Counted from the first letter of the stretch, positions 45,729 through 54,532 are shown. The stretch is DNA of 59,671 nucleotides from Halalkalibacter akibai JCM 9157 (GCF_000513135.1 NZ_BAUV01000028.1:1-59671), one strand, 5' to 3'. Numbers and translations are program-made. The notes: a model not told the origin generated them from the letters alone.

Positions 45729-45742
45729 TGTAAGCGTATACA
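45729..45742 (+). promoter_or_regulatory. Candidate cre site before the lichenase
   Basis: TGTAAGCGTATACA matches the CcpA cre consensus with one deviation. The same motif in reverse orientation, TGTATACGCTTACG, occurs at 49372-49385. Carbon catabolite control of the glucan/xylan genes is expected. Confidence 0.6.
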
Positions 45743-45851
45743 ACAACTTAGAATAGTTAACAAATAGCAAAATAATAAAAGTTAGGAGATGGTTCTTTTC
45801 ACTTAATTTATCTATTCTACGAGGTTGGCTTTGTTTTTTTTGGAAATTAAT

Positions 45852-45863
45852 TAACGCGCGTTA
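45852..45863 (+). promoter_or_regulatory. Candidate LacI-family operator before the lichenase
   Basis: TAACGCGCGTTA is a perfect 12-bp palindrome lying directly before the RBS (GGGAGGAG). Its core AACGCGCGTT recurs in the promoter of the second LacI gene at 48278-48287, with a variant at 49439. Confidence 0.65.
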
Positions 45864-45881
45864 GTGGGAGGAGAAGGATTA

Positions 45882-46712
45882 ATGAAAAAGAAATTAGTTT
45901 TATTTTCTATGTGTTTGCTATTGTTTAGCGGCCTTATATCTGGATTAGTTCAAAGTCCACAAGTTGCTGAAGCAGCAGAAAGACCAATTGGGACTGCATT
46001 TGTCGAAACATTTGAATCTTATGACTCAGAACGTTGGTCCAAAGCGGGAGTTTGGTCAAATGGACAAATGTTTAATGCGACATGGTATCCAGAACAAGTT
46101 ACTTTTTCTAATGGTAAGATGAAGTTGCAAATTGATAAAGAAGACAATGAAACTGCAAGCCCGCCATACAAAGCTGGAGAACTTCGCACAAACGATTTTT
46201 ATCATTACGGGTTGTTTGAAGTGAGTATGAAACCTGCAAAATCAACGGGAACAGTCTCTTCATTTTTCACCTATACTGGACCTTGGGATTGGGATAATGA
46301 TCCATGGGATGAAATTGATATCGAATTTTTAGGTAAGGATACTACTAAAATACAATTTAATTATTTTACAAACGGAGTAGGCGGAAATGAGCATTACCAT
46401 GAATTAGGATTTGATGCAGCAGATGATTTTAATACGTATGCTTTTGAGTGGAGACCAGAATCTATTCGTTGGTTTGTAAATGGTGAACTGGTTCATACAG
46501 CAACAGAAAATATACCACAAACCCCACAAAAAATAATGATGAACTTATGGCCTGGTATTGGAGTAGATGGATGGACTGGTAGATTTAATGGAGAAGATAC
46601 TCCTGTAGTTACACAGTACGATTGGGTGAAGTATACACCACTTGAGGAACTGGGCTGTTACAATGAGAAAAATAATAAATACAAGAAATGTAAGAAAACG
46701 AAGGTAAAATAG
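45882..46712 (+). CDS. bglS: Secreted GH16 lichenase (endo-beta-1,3-1,4-glucanase)
   Basis: A 276-residue secreted enzyme that hydrolyses mixed-linkage beta-glucan. The signal peptide MKKKLVLFSMCLLLFSG... ends near VAEA-AERP. The GH16 jelly-roll holds the catalytic motif DEIDIEFLG with nucleophile Glu144, Asp146 and acid/base Glu148, and WYPEQVTFSNGKMKL near the front. It is the usual Bacillus lichenase plan, but with an extra lysine-rich C-terminal tail. ATG 45882 follows AGGAGAAGG; an in-frame GTG at 45864 overlaps the RBS. Flanking LacI genes and the palindrome upstream suggest substrate-induced control. Confidence 0.93.
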   Translation: MKKKLVLFSMCLLLFSGLISGLVQSPQVAEAAERPIGTAFVETFESYDSERWSKAGVWSNGQMFNATWYPEQVTFSNGKMKLQIDKEDNETASPPYKAGELRTNDFYHYGLFEVSMKPAKSTGTVSSFFTYTGPWDWDNDPWDEIDIEFLGKDTTKIQFNYFTNGVGGNEHYHELGFDAADDFNTYAFEWRPESIRWFVNGELVHTATENIPQTPQKIMMNLWPGIGVDGWTGRFNGEDTPVVTQYDWVKYTPLEELGCYNEKNNKYKKCKKTKVK

Positions 46713-46756
46713 TAAATCAATTGATGAAGTATTGTGAAACATGACAGATAATAATG

Positions 46757-46798
46757 AGGTTGTCGCAATGGGTAAACACTTTGTGGCAACCTTTTTTT
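46757..46798 (+). terminator. Intrinsic terminator after the lichenase
   Basis: AGGTTGTCGCAA (46757-46768) pairs with TTGTGGCAACCT (46781-46792), using two G-U pairs, followed by a run of T. Confidence 0.85.
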
Positions 46799-46933
46799 AA
46801 GAAATCAATTGACTTTTACCATATTATTTCTTCAAAGATGGAAAAATCAGAACATTCTTTAATAATCACCCAATCATACTAAAATAATTGCTATAATAAG
46901 GGAAAATATTTTACTTAGTAGGTGTCAGGTTGT

Positions 46934-48004
46934 ATGCGAAGTGAAGATTTAGCTAAACTTCTAGGTATTTCAAGAAGCACTATTTCGAGAGTCATTAATA
47001 ATTATCCGGATATACCTCAAGCTACTCGCGATAAGGTATGGAAGGCAATTAAAGAGTATAATTATGTTCCTAATGCTTCTGCCCGTAAACTTGCAGGAAT
47101 AAAAAATAATATGATCGCCATCTTTGTGTTGGATGTAAAAGATGAAAGTGTCCCACATCACTTAAAAACAACAGATGAAACACTTATTTATAATAACCCT
47201 TTTTTTTCACCTGTCATTAATGCAGTTAGTGATCAAGCAAATAAACTTGACTATTATATATTAATTTCGATTATTTATTCAAAGAAGGACTTAAAAAGAG
47301 TGGAGAATGTTTTTTCGCAAAAAATGATTGATGGAGCCATCTTTGTTGGAACCGAAGAATCAGAAAACGAATTACTCTTTAAACTTATAGAAAAGGAGCA
47401 TATCCTTGCTCTTATTGACACAAATGAAATTCATAATGCAAATCATAATGCTATCTACGTAAATGCAAATAACTACGAAGGTAGTTGTAAGGCTATTTCA
47501 TATTTAATTGGTCTTGGACATTCAAAGATTGGTATGATTACTGGAAATCTAAAAAAATTATCTGCAATGGAAAGACTAGAGGGTTACAAAGATACATTAA
47601 AAAGCTACAAAATAAATGTCGATGAAAATTTCATTTATTATGGCGACTTCATGGAGAGCAGTGGTTATCATGGGGCAAAGCATATTTTAGGTAAACCGAA
47701 TCCCCCAACTGCACTATTTTTGAGCAATGATACAATGGCCGTAGGTGCATATAAAGCTGCAGTTGAATTAGGACTCAAAATACCGGATGATATTTCTATT
47801 GTAGGTTTTGACAACGCTGTTTTCTCCCAATATTTATCTCCACCATTAACGACCGTTGATGTGCCATTTGCTGAATTAGGGAAAAGAGCAGCAACATTAG
47901 TAATAGAATCAATTGAACAAAAGAAACAACGTGGAATTGTAGAAAAGTTGAAAGTAAATCTAATCGAGAGAGGATCATGCCAACGATTTAAATCTGAATT
48001 TTGA
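46934..48004 (+). CDS. LacI-family transcriptional regulator
   Basis: A 356-residue repressor. The N-terminal helix-turn-helix, SEDLAKLLGISRSTISRVINNYP, is followed by the hinge segment NASARKLAG and a periplasmic-binding-like sensor domain. It includes VGTEESENE, GHSKIGMITGN, ALFLSNDTMAVGAYKAA and the C-terminal PPLTTVDVPFAELG. The protein is ~40% similar by eye to the broken regulator downstream. It lies between a lichenase and sugar genes, so a beta-glucan or xylan-derived sugar is the likely effector. ATG 46934 with AGGTGTCAGG is preferred; GTG 46922 is possible. Confidence 0.88.
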   Translation: MRSEDLAKLLGISRSTISRVINNYPDIPQATRDKVWKAIKEYNYVPNASARKLAGIKNNMIAIFVLDVKDESVPHHLKTTDETLIYNNPFFSPVINAVSDQANKLDYYILISIIYSKKDLKRVENVFSQKMIDGAIFVGTEESENELLFKLIEKEHILALIDTNEIHNANHNAIYVNANNYEGSCKAISYLIGLGHSKIGMITGNLKKLSAMERLEGYKDTLKSYKINVDENFIYYGDFMESSGYHGAKHILGKPNPPTALFLSNDTMAVGAYKAAVELGLKIPDDISIVGFDNAVFSQYLSPPLTTVDVPFAELGKRAATLVIESIEQKKQRGIVEKLKVNLIERGSCQRFKSEF

Positions 48005-48069
48005 TTTTGAGTTATTTGGAAACATCGAGAAGTTCTTAAAAAAATATAGAGAATATTTACTGTAAAAAC

Positions 48070-48103
48070 CACTCCTTCGTAAAAAACGTAGAGAGTGTTT
48101 TTT
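48070..48103 (+). terminator. Intrinsic terminator after the first LacI gene
   Basis: CACTC (48070-48074) with the inner CGT pairs with ACG...GAGTG (48086-48097), followed by six T. The rest of the gap to the second LacI gene contains only its promoter. Confidence 0.7.
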
Positions 48104-48234
48104 CATTTAGGATGTTTTCGCATACTTTGTTGTTTTTTTGGGACTGTCTTTATCGTTATTTAGAATAAAATATAAGATCTATAAAAGTGTCTGTATTACC
48201 TACATAACAATAAGTTTGAATATTTAAATAACCA

Positions 48235-48287
48235 TTGACAACTTATTTTGTTAAGGTTAGGATTAAGAAAAGTTATAAACGCGCGTT
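48235..48287 (+). promoter_or_regulatory. Promoter and ACGCGCGT operator of the second LacI gene
   Basis: TTGACA (48235-48240) and TAGGAT (48258-48263) form a promoter with a 17-base spacer. The palindrome AACGCGCGTT (48278-48287) lies just past the predicted transcription start, an ideal site for autorepression. It is the same core as the site before the lichenase. Confidence 0.65.
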
Positions 48288-48307
48288 CACGAAAGTGGGA
48301 AGTTATA

Positions 48308-49347
48308 TTGAAAAGAAATAAAATAAACAGCGCACAAATTGCCAAGCTTGCTGGTGTATCAAGAAGTACAGTGAGTAGAGTAATTAATAATTATCCTAAT
48401 GTTCCATCTGAAACTAGAGAAAAAGTAATGAAAATTATTAAAGAAAATGATTACTTTCCCGACATGTCTGCGCAAGTCCTTGCTGGAAAGAACATGAGGA
48501 CGATTGGATTATTCATCATTGATAAGGGGAGTGTATCCAGTGATTTTACAAGCAATACACTTATTACTAGTGTCATCGAAGAAGCGTCTAAGCATGATTA
48601 CTATGTTTTAACTAATATTATTCGAGATTGTAGGTCTCCTAATAATGTAGAACGGGTGAAAGCCGTTTTTTATCAGAATAGAATTGACGCAGGTATTTTT
48701 ATGGGGACTGACAATCATGAACCTTTAATTGAAGAACTGATTGCAGAAGCTTTATCTTAGGGATTGTTGATCAGGATATGCCGGGAAGAGACGAACCGAA
48801 CCGAATTGTTTATAGTTTCGATAACGAAAATGGTGCTACTAAAGCTGTCGATTATTTAGTTAATCTTAATCATAGGAAGATAGGAATCATCAATGGTAAT
48901 TTAAAAAGACATGCTGGTATTGCTAGGTACAATGGCTTTCTCGCTGGCATGAAACATCATGGTTTGTCTGTTCGTAGAGAATGGGTTTTGCAATCAGATT
49001 TTAGTAGCGATGAAAGCTATCAGACAATGGAACGATTTTTAAAGTCGAATGTGGAACTACCTACAGCTTTTTTTGCTGCAAACGATAAAATTGCATTTGG
49101 TGTTATTAGAGCACTTAAAGAAAAAGGAATTAATGTTCCGGCAGATATTTCCGTCATAGGCATTGACGATAACGTCTTAAGTAAATTGTTTCAGCCGCCC
49201 TTAACAACTTTTAGGGCAGAATTCAGCAAAATGATGAAAAGTCTAACCTTTGATGTTATAACAACTATTGAGCAGACAAAAGAATCAGGGATTAAGGTTA
49301 CTATGGGGTCTGAGTTGATTGTAAGGGAGTCGTGTCGCTCTCTTTAG
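48308..49347 (+). pseudogene. LacI-family regulator, one frameshift
   Basis: From TTG 48308 (RBS GTGGGAAG) the frame gives the HTH INSAQIAKLAGVSRSTVSRV and the sensor start. It stops at 48758 after IEELIAEALS. One extra T in the run at 48751-48753 restores AFILGIVDQDMPGRDEPNR and the rest of the sensor domain to 49347, including AAFFAANDKIAFGVIRA-like residues and PPLTTFRAEF. The repaired product is about 346 residues. An indel in a three-T run is equally consistent with a consensus error. Confidence 0.85.
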
Positions 49348-49371
49348 ACTCCATTAATTTCTTAGTTTAGA

Positions 49372-49385
49372 TGTATACGCTTACG
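49372..49385 (-). promoter_or_regulatory. Candidate cre site, reverse orientation
   Basis: TGTATACGCTTACG is, apart from one base, the reverse complement of the site before the lichenase. It lies just after the second LacI gene and before the operator at 49439. Confidence 0.5.
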
Positions 49386-49438
49386 ATAAAGGATTAACTC
49401 TATTTATTTTGTGAGCGTGCTCTTTTTAGTCTGGTTTG

Positions 49439-49459
49439 AACGCGCATTCACGCGTGTTT
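49439..49459 (+). promoter_or_regulatory. Double ACGCG operator before an apparently missing gene
   Basis: AACGCGCATT (49439-49448) is followed directly by CACGCGTG (49449-49456), the second a perfect 8-bp palindrome. AAGGAGG at 49477-49483 then leads to a TTG start that reads only 15 codons. The layout is a regulated promoter and RBS with no gene behind it; the next gene begins at 49629. Confidence 0.5.
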
Positions 49460-49628
49460 ACATAATCAAATTGTTGAAGGAGGCTTGATAATAAATCTTT
49501 CAAATTATCTACAGGTACTTCTTTTTTAATTAACATCATTTCATTGAATCTATTTAATCACCACATCTAGTGTAAATATGTTGGATAGTCCATTATAAAA
49601 ATTAACTAAGTAAAAGGAGAGAAAAATT

Positions 49629-50105
49629 ATGACAAATCATGCTCAAGTTCAAAATGGTGTGTTAGGTACAAAGGTAATTGCTCAAATTGGTATTTTGGTG
49701 AATGATATTGAATCCGTTTCACAAGCATATGCTGATTTTTTTGGAGTTGAAAAGCCGCAATGGAGTTGGACTGACCCAATGGATGTTGCTCAAACGGAAT
49801 TCGAAGGTGCTCCTTCGGAAGCTCGTTCAAAACTAGCATTTTTTGATATGGGATCGCTTCAGTTAGAGTTGATCGAACCAGATCAGCATCCAAGCACGTG
49901 GAGAAATTATTTAAATGAACATGGCGAAGGACCGCACCATATTGCCTTTGTTATTGAAGGGATGAAAGAGAAAGTAGCTTTAATGGAAGCTAGAAATATG
50001 CCTTTAGTTCAAAAAGGTGAATATACTGGTGGACGCTATGCTTACATGGATACTTTCAAAGATTTAAAAATTTTAATCGAGCTTCTTGAAAATGATAAGA
50101 AATAG
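49629..50105 (+). CDS. VOC-superfamily (glyoxalase/dioxygenase-fold) protein
   Basis: A 158-residue protein of the vicinal oxygen chelate fold. Two beta-alpha-beta-beta-beta repeats are seen, with IAQIGILVNDIESVSQAYADFFG opening the first and GPHHIAFVIEGMKEKVALMEA the second. Candidate metal ligands are the His/Gln of the first strand, Glu in LQLELIEP, and His in HHIAF. The closest patterns are methylmalonyl-CoA epimerase or lactoylglutathione lyase relatives, but the substrate is unknown. RBS AAAGGAGAG is strong; an SDR gene follows after 9 bases and probably shares the transcript. Confidence 0.8.
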   Translation: MTNHAQVQNGVLGTKVIAQIGILVNDIESVSQAYADFFGVEKPQWSWTDPMDVAQTEFEGAPSEARSKLAFFDMGSLQLELIEPDQHPSTWRNYLNEHGEGPHHIAFVIEGMKEKVALMEARNMPLVQKGEYTGGRYAYMDTFKDLKILIELLENDKK

Positions 50106-50114
50106 GGGGATTAT

Positions 50115-50816
50115 ATGAAACTATTAATAACAGGTGCTAACCGTGGTCTAGGGCTCGCTTTGACAACTGAGGCGATAAAAAGGGGACACAGTGTTTTAGC
50201 AGGTGTCAGAAACCCGGAACAGGGAGCGGATGCGTTAAGGCATTTAAGTGCTGACTTTCCAAGCCAGCTCAAGATAGTACCACTAAATGTTACAAATGAA
50301 GACACATGTATGAAAGCCTCAAAACAGTTAGAGGCAGACGACATTCGCCTTGATGCAATCATTAACAATGCAGCTATTTTAAATGAGCGTGGAAAAGCGA
50401 TAGAAGAATTGGATATTGAGAAAGTAGAGGAGTCTTTTCAAATTAATCTGTTTGGAACAATGAGAGTAATTAAACACTTTTTGCCAGTATTGGTCAAAGG
50501 ACCTAACTCGACGATTCTTAATATCTCATCTGAAGCTGGGAGCTTTCAAAATGCTTACGGCGGTGATTATCCTTACGCTCTATCAAAAAGTGCAGTGAAT
50601 ATGTTTTCTGAGCAACTAAGAAAATATTTATCTAATGAACAAGTATCTGTTTTTGCTGTACATCCTGGCTGGATCAAAACAGATATGGGTGGAGAAAAAG
50701 CTCCGGGAACACCGGAGGATTCTGCAAGAGGTTTATTAGATATTATTGAAAGAAAAAAGGAGCTTGAGGGTTCTCCAACTTTTATTAATTTTAAAGGTGA
50801 ACCGATGCCATTTTAA
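50115..50816 (+). CDS. Short-chain dehydrogenase/reductase
   Basis: A 233-residue Rossmann-fold oxidoreductase. The nucleotide motif is TGANRGLGLA (residues 6-15), then the NNAAIL segment, Ser in ILNISSEAGS, and the catalytic YPYALSKSA (Tyr-x-x-x-Lys). It resembles C-factor/sniffer-type SDRs. With the VOC protein it could act on a sugar- or aldehyde-derived metabolite, but no pathway is evident. RBS TAGGGGGA precedes it. Confidence 0.87.
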   Translation: MKLLITGANRGLGLALTTEAIKRGHSVLAGVRNPEQGADALRHLSADFPSQLKIVPLNVTNEDTCMKASKQLEADDIRLDAIINNAAILNERGKAIEELDIEKVEESFQINLFGTMRVIKHFLPVLVKGPNSTILNISSEAGSFQNAYGGDYPYALSKSAVNMFSEQLRKYLSNEQVSVFAVHPGWIKTDMGGEKAPGTPEDSARGLLDIIERKKELEGSPTFINFKGEPMPF

Positions 50817-50852
50817 AAAACGAGTAAGCGCCTTAGTGCATTGCTAAACAAC

Positions 50853-50884
50853 ATTGACCATCAAACTAGCGTTTGGTGGTCAAT
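50853..50884 (+). terminator. Terminator-like hairpin after the SDR gene
   Basis: ATTGACCATCAAAC (50853-50866) and GTTTGGTGGTCAAT (50871-50884) form a 14-bp stem with one G-U pair around TAGC. The following T tract is poor (TAATTATC). Confidence 0.6.
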
Positions 50885-51172
50885 TAATTATCAAAGTCAC
50901 ATAAATCAATGAGTGGAACTTAGTTATAACGAGGAGGGAATGTTTTGAAAAAAATCGTTACCCTCTCTATAAAAGACGTAACGCTGGTGGGAGTCTTCAT
51001 ATACCTACATGAACTTACAGTGGGAAGGGAGTTCTTCCATTATAAAGCCGAGGAGAAAGATTTTAGTCGTTCTATTTGCTGGTGTTTCTGTTCGTTTATA
51101 AAGTAAAAAAGCACATTGCTAATCTGTGTGGTCGCTTGATTTCATTTTATAGAGGCTAAAAGATGGTACCAC

Positions 51173-51202
51173 ACGGTCTAAGAAAACGGTCTGCAGCGGT
51201 CT
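51173..51202 (+). repeat. CGGTCT direct-repeat block, copy A
   Basis: ACGGTCT (51173-51179), ACGGTCT (51186-51192) and GCGGTCT (51196-51202) recur at intervals of 13 and 10 bases. A similar block at 54888-54918 has intervals of 14 and 10. Both lie on the same strand and flank the xylanase gene. Confidence 0.5.
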
Positions 51203-51442
51203 CCTCTTTTTTTAACCAAAACACCCTAGAGAAAGGATCAAAGATTGAATCACCAAGGGATGGGGGCAGAGTAGTGCCTTTCACGCAAAACTTCTGATTG
51301 TCCCATATAAGAACCATTCCTATACTTCTTACTTCAATAGTTATAAAGTTTACAGAGTAAAGTATATAGTTTTCAAGGTTAATTGATTGCTGTTGACATG
51401 TCATACTTATAAAGTAGTAAAACTATTTCCAATTTTTTCTTA

Positions 51443-51456
51443 TGTAAGCGCTTAAT
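51443..51456 (+). promoter_or_regulatory. Candidate cre site before the xylanase
   Basis: TGTAAGCGCTTAAT contains the palindrome TAAGCGCTTA and fits the cre consensus apart from the last two bases. It lies about 50 bases before the start, after TTGACA at about 51394, so catabolite repression of the xylanase is plausible. Confidence 0.6.
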
Positions 51457-51506
51457 GGTAGCGATTACATGTATGTGTCCAAAAAACTTTTATGGGGGAA
51501 TGCGAA

Positions 51507-54377
51507 TTGAGTAGGAAGTTTAAGCAATTCAAGAAGATTCTAGCGTTATTACTGATTGCTGCCTTGGTCATCCCGACTGGTTGGGTTGTTCCGGTATTAG
51601 CGAACAGTGAGACGCAGACAGTTTATCATGAGACGATTAAAAATGGGGACGGTGCTGCGCAACACTCAGGTGAAACACTCTCTGAGTCTAACGAAATCGC
51701 ATTCTACGATTTTGAAGATGGCGTACAAGGATGGGCTGGACGCGGTGATGCTTCAGTTTCTGTTACTAACGATGGTTATGATGGAAGTCAAGCATTAAAA
51801 ACAACAGGTCGTACTGCGGGTTGGCATGGACCAAGCATCAACGTTTCAAATTTGATGGAAAAAGGCGCTACATATGAAGTATCTGGTTATGCAAAACTTG
51901 TAGAAGGTCAGTCACCAAGTGGTATGAAACTATCTGCTAATCAACCAGGTGCTGGAAACGAATTCCCTAACATCAGTGGCACCACGCCATTACAGGTTAC
52001 TGACTCTGCTTGGGTAGAATTTAAAGGTGAATATACTTATGATTTATCAGCGACAAGTGTATCGCTTTATTTTGAATCAGATAATTCAACAGTGGAATTT
52101 ATTGTAGATAATGTAAAAGTGGTTCAAACAGCACCTGCACCAGACTTTGGTGACGATGGAGACCTCGACCAGTCTGGCGTATTTTCTGATTTTGAAGATG
52201 GTGTGCAAGGTTGGGTTCCACGAGGTAGTGGCTATAACGTAGTTGCTACGGATGCAGATGCATTTGATGGTTCTCAAAGCTTATTAACAAATGCTCCAGA
52301 ACAATACCAAGGTCCATTATTAGATGTAATGGGTAAAATGCACCCAGGTCATATTTATGACTTATCTGTTTGGGTGAAAATGGCTGAAGGACAACCAGAT
52401 ACGAGTGTTCGTATTAGTGTTCAGTCAGGTAGTAGTTCATTTACGAACGTTTCAAGTGATACAACTGCTACGGATGAAGAGTGGGTTCAGTTATCTGGAC
52501 GCTTTACTTTAAACAGTGCCCCGTCTGTACTAAATGCGTATGTAGAACTAGTGAATCAGCCTGAATCAGAAAGATTATTCTACATCGATAACTTTGAATT
52601 AAAACATATTGGTAAAGTTCAATCTGAAGATAGACCAACATTCAATGGAGATTTACCATCAATTTATGAAACGTATCAAGATCAGTTCTTAATCGGAAAT
52701 GCAATTACAATGAATGAATTTCAAGGAGTTCGTCTAGAACACCTAAAACATCACCACAATTTAATAACAGCTGAGAACGTCATGAAGCCAGAATACTATT
52801 ATAATCGGGCTACTGGAGAGTTTGATTTTGCTGATCAAGATGAATTTGTTAATGCGGCAGTAGAAGAGGACCTGAAAATTCATGGGCACGTACTTGTATG
52901 GCATGAACAATCAAGACCTGAATTACACACGGTAAATGGTACACCTCTTTCGAGAGAAGAAGCTCTTGCTAACATGGAAACACATATTGAAACCGTCATG
53001 ACACGCTATGGTAACAAAGTCATGTCATGGGACGTAGTGAACGAAGCAATCGTTGTCACAAGCAATCCGAGTGAAGAATGGGAAAAATCATTACGTGACA
53101 CTGGATGGAAACGTGCAATTGGTGATGACTATGTAGAACAAGCTTTCCGTATTGCTAAAAAAATTGTTGATAAAAACGGCTGGGATATGAAGCTATATTA
53201 CAATGATTATAACGATCATATCAAAGAAAAGGCTGAAATCATGTATCACATGGTGAAAGATATCAATGAGAGATATGCAAAGGAAAACCCTGGTGAAGTT
53301 CTTATTAGTGGGTTAGGAATGCAAGGGCATTACAATGAATTCACGAACCCTGACACTATTAGAGCTTCATTAGAATTGTTTACTTCACTAGAAGGTGTTG
53401 AAATTGGTGTTACGGAACTAGATATTACATCTGGTAGTGCTGATTCACCTCAAACTGAAGCAGAAGAAATTAGGCAAGCACAGTTATATGCACAATTATT
53501 CCAAATTTACAAAGAATACTCTAATGAAATTTCACGAGTTACGTTCTGGGGTCTTGATGATGGAGCGAGCTGGAGAGGAGAAAGAACTCCACTGTTGTTC
53601 AAGAGTAACTTACAACCGAAGCTAGCTTACCATGCTGTCGTTAATCCTGAGAAATTCCTTGAAGACTATCCATTAGGTGGAAGAGTTTATAGACAAGGAG
53701 AAGCTGTCTATGGTACTCCAGAGATTAATGGAACAATTGATAGTGTATGGGATAACGCTCCCACATTATTACTTGATCGTGTTAGTGGTGCTTGGAACGT
53801 TCGGAATGGCTATGGAAAAGTCCTTTGGGATGAAGAAAATCTATACGTTATGATTCAAGTTTATGGTGCAAACTTAGATAAATCAGCAACAAATGCTCAT
53901 GAACAAGATTCAGTTGAGGTTTTCTTAGACAGAGAAAATCTAAAAACATCTTCTTATCAAGATGGTATTGCACAATATCGCGTGAATTTTGATAATGAAG
54001 CTTCATTTAATCCAGGAACTGATGTTGTTAGACAAGGATTTGAGTCAGCTACGAAAATTACTGGAAACGATTATGTTGTTGAAATGAAGATTCCATTTAA
54101 CGAAACAACACCAGAAGATATGAAGAAAATTGGTTTAGACCTTCAAATCAACTATGCAAATAATGGCCAACGAGCTAACTTTGCTACTTGGAACGATATC
54201 ACGGGCCAAGGTTGGAATGATCCTTCTGTATTTGGTGTAATTACACTTGTCGCTCCTGAACAAGATCCAGGAACTGAGGACCGGGAACAAATCCAGGGGA
54301 AGAACCAGGAACAGACAAACCGGGTCAGGGTAATGGAAACAGACCGGATACACCACCAGGACTTGAGAAGAGAGTAG
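51507..54377 (+). CDS. Secreted multidomain GH10 endo-beta-1,4-xylanase, frame lost in the C-terminal tail
   Basis: A ~956-residue extracellular xylanase. A signal peptide (KKILALLLIAALVIPTGW..., cut near VLA) is followed by two CBM22-type xylan-binding modules (each beginning FEDGVQGW), the GH10 barrel and a C-terminal CBM9-like module (ENLYVMIQVYGAN). Catalytic residues: acid/base Glu513 in WDVVNEA and nucleophile Glu637 in GVTELDI; HGHVLVWHEQ is also present. After PGTED the frame becomes arginine/glutamine-rich. Adding one C at 54280-54282 restores a Pro/Gly repeat tail (PGTNPGEEPGTDKPGQGN...) ending at 54442. TTG 51507 fits GGGGG at 51494; ATG 51492 is in frame but has no RBS. Confidence 0.92.
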   Translation: MSRKFKQFKKILALLLIAALVIPTGWVVPVLANSETQTVYHETIKNGDGAAQHSGETLSESNEIAFYDFEDGVQGWAGRGDASVSVTNDGYDGSQALKTTGRTAGWHGPSINVSNLMEKGATYEVSGYAKLVEGQSPSGMKLSANQPGAGNEFPNISGTTPLQVTDSAWVEFKGEYTYDLSATSVSLYFESDNSTVEFIVDNVKVVQTAPAPDFGDDGDLDQSGVFSDFEDGVQGWVPRGSGYNVVATDADAFDGSQSLLTNAPEQYQGPLLDVMGKMHPGHIYDLSVWVKMAEGQPDTSVRISVQSGSSSFTNVSSDTTATDEEWVQLSGRFTLNSAPSVLNAYVELVNQPESERLFYIDNFELKHIGKVQSEDRPTFNGDLPSIYETYQDQFLIGNAITMNEFQGVRLEHLKHHHNLITAENVMKPEYYYNRATGEFDFADQDEFVNAAVEEDLKIHGHVLVWHEQSRPELHTVNGTPLSREEALANMETHIETVMTRYGNKVMSWDVVNEAIVVTSNPSEEWEKSLRDTGWKRAIGDDYVEQAFRIAKKIVDKNGWDMKLYYNDYNDHIKEKAEIMYHMVKDINERYAKENPGEVLISGLGMQGHYNEFTNPDTIRASLELFTSLEGVEIGVTELDITSGSADSPQTEAEEIRQAQLYAQLFQIYKEYSNEISRVTFWGLDDGASWRGERTPLLFKSNLQPKLAYHAVVNPEKFLEDYPLGGRVYRQGEAVYGTPEINGTIDSVWDNAPTLLLDRVSGAWNVRNGYGKVLWDEENLYVMIQVYGANLDKSATNAHEQDSVEVFLDRENLKTSSYQDGIAQYRVNFDNEASFNPGTDVVRQGFESATKITGNDYVVEMKIPFNETTPEDMKKIGLDLQINYANNGQRANFATWNDITGQGWNDPSVFGVITLVAPEQDPGTEDREQIQGKNQEQTNRVRVMETDRIHHQDLRRE

Positions 54378-54457
54378 AAACGCCTAACCCAGGAAACGGA
54401 AATAAACCGGCTACACCACCTGGTCAGAGTAAAAGGAAGTAGTAAATATGTCAGAGG

Positions 54458-54493
54458 CTGAGTGGAGAGCTTATCTCTTCACTCGGTCTTTTT
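54458..54493 (+). terminator. Intrinsic terminator after the xylanase
   Basis: CTGAGTGGAGAG (54458-54469) pairs with CTCTTCACTCGG (54475-54486), using two G-U pairs, followed by TCTTTTTT. It supports a true gene end at the repaired stop 54442. Confidence 0.85.
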
Positions 54494-54532
54494 TAGTTGT
54501 TAAGTGTTAAAGTGGACGAAGATTTAAACGAT

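Larger units (their letters stand above)
45267..45851. other. Intergenic region before the lichenase gene
   Basis: No intact gene. Short broken coding-like traces follow the DUF421 relic (about 45307-45470, lysine/arginine-rich), perhaps a decayed partner gene that I cannot name. A terminator lies at 45552 and a cre-like site at 45729, listed separately. Confidence 0.5.
50817..51506. other. Intergenic region before the xylanase
   Basis: About 690 bases without an identified gene. It holds a terminator-like hairpin at 50853-50884, a possible 53-codon frame (TTG 50945 to 51106, with GAGGAGGG upstream) that I do not recognise, a repeated CGGTCT block at 51173, and a cre-like site at 51443. Confidence 0.55.

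Noticed and set aside
48129-48137. GGGACTGT as the missing 5' end of selC
   Set aside because: No D arm or anticodon stem follows; the eight-base match is chance.
51173-51202. CRISPR-like array from repeated CGGTCT units
   Set aside because: Units are only seven bases, spacers are 3-7 bases, and no cas gene is nearby.
51156-51210. T-box-like GATGGTACCACA followed by a T run
   Set aside because: The core differs from AGGGTGGNACCGCG, no specifier stem or downstream aminoacid gene is seen, and the pairing partner is on the wrong side.
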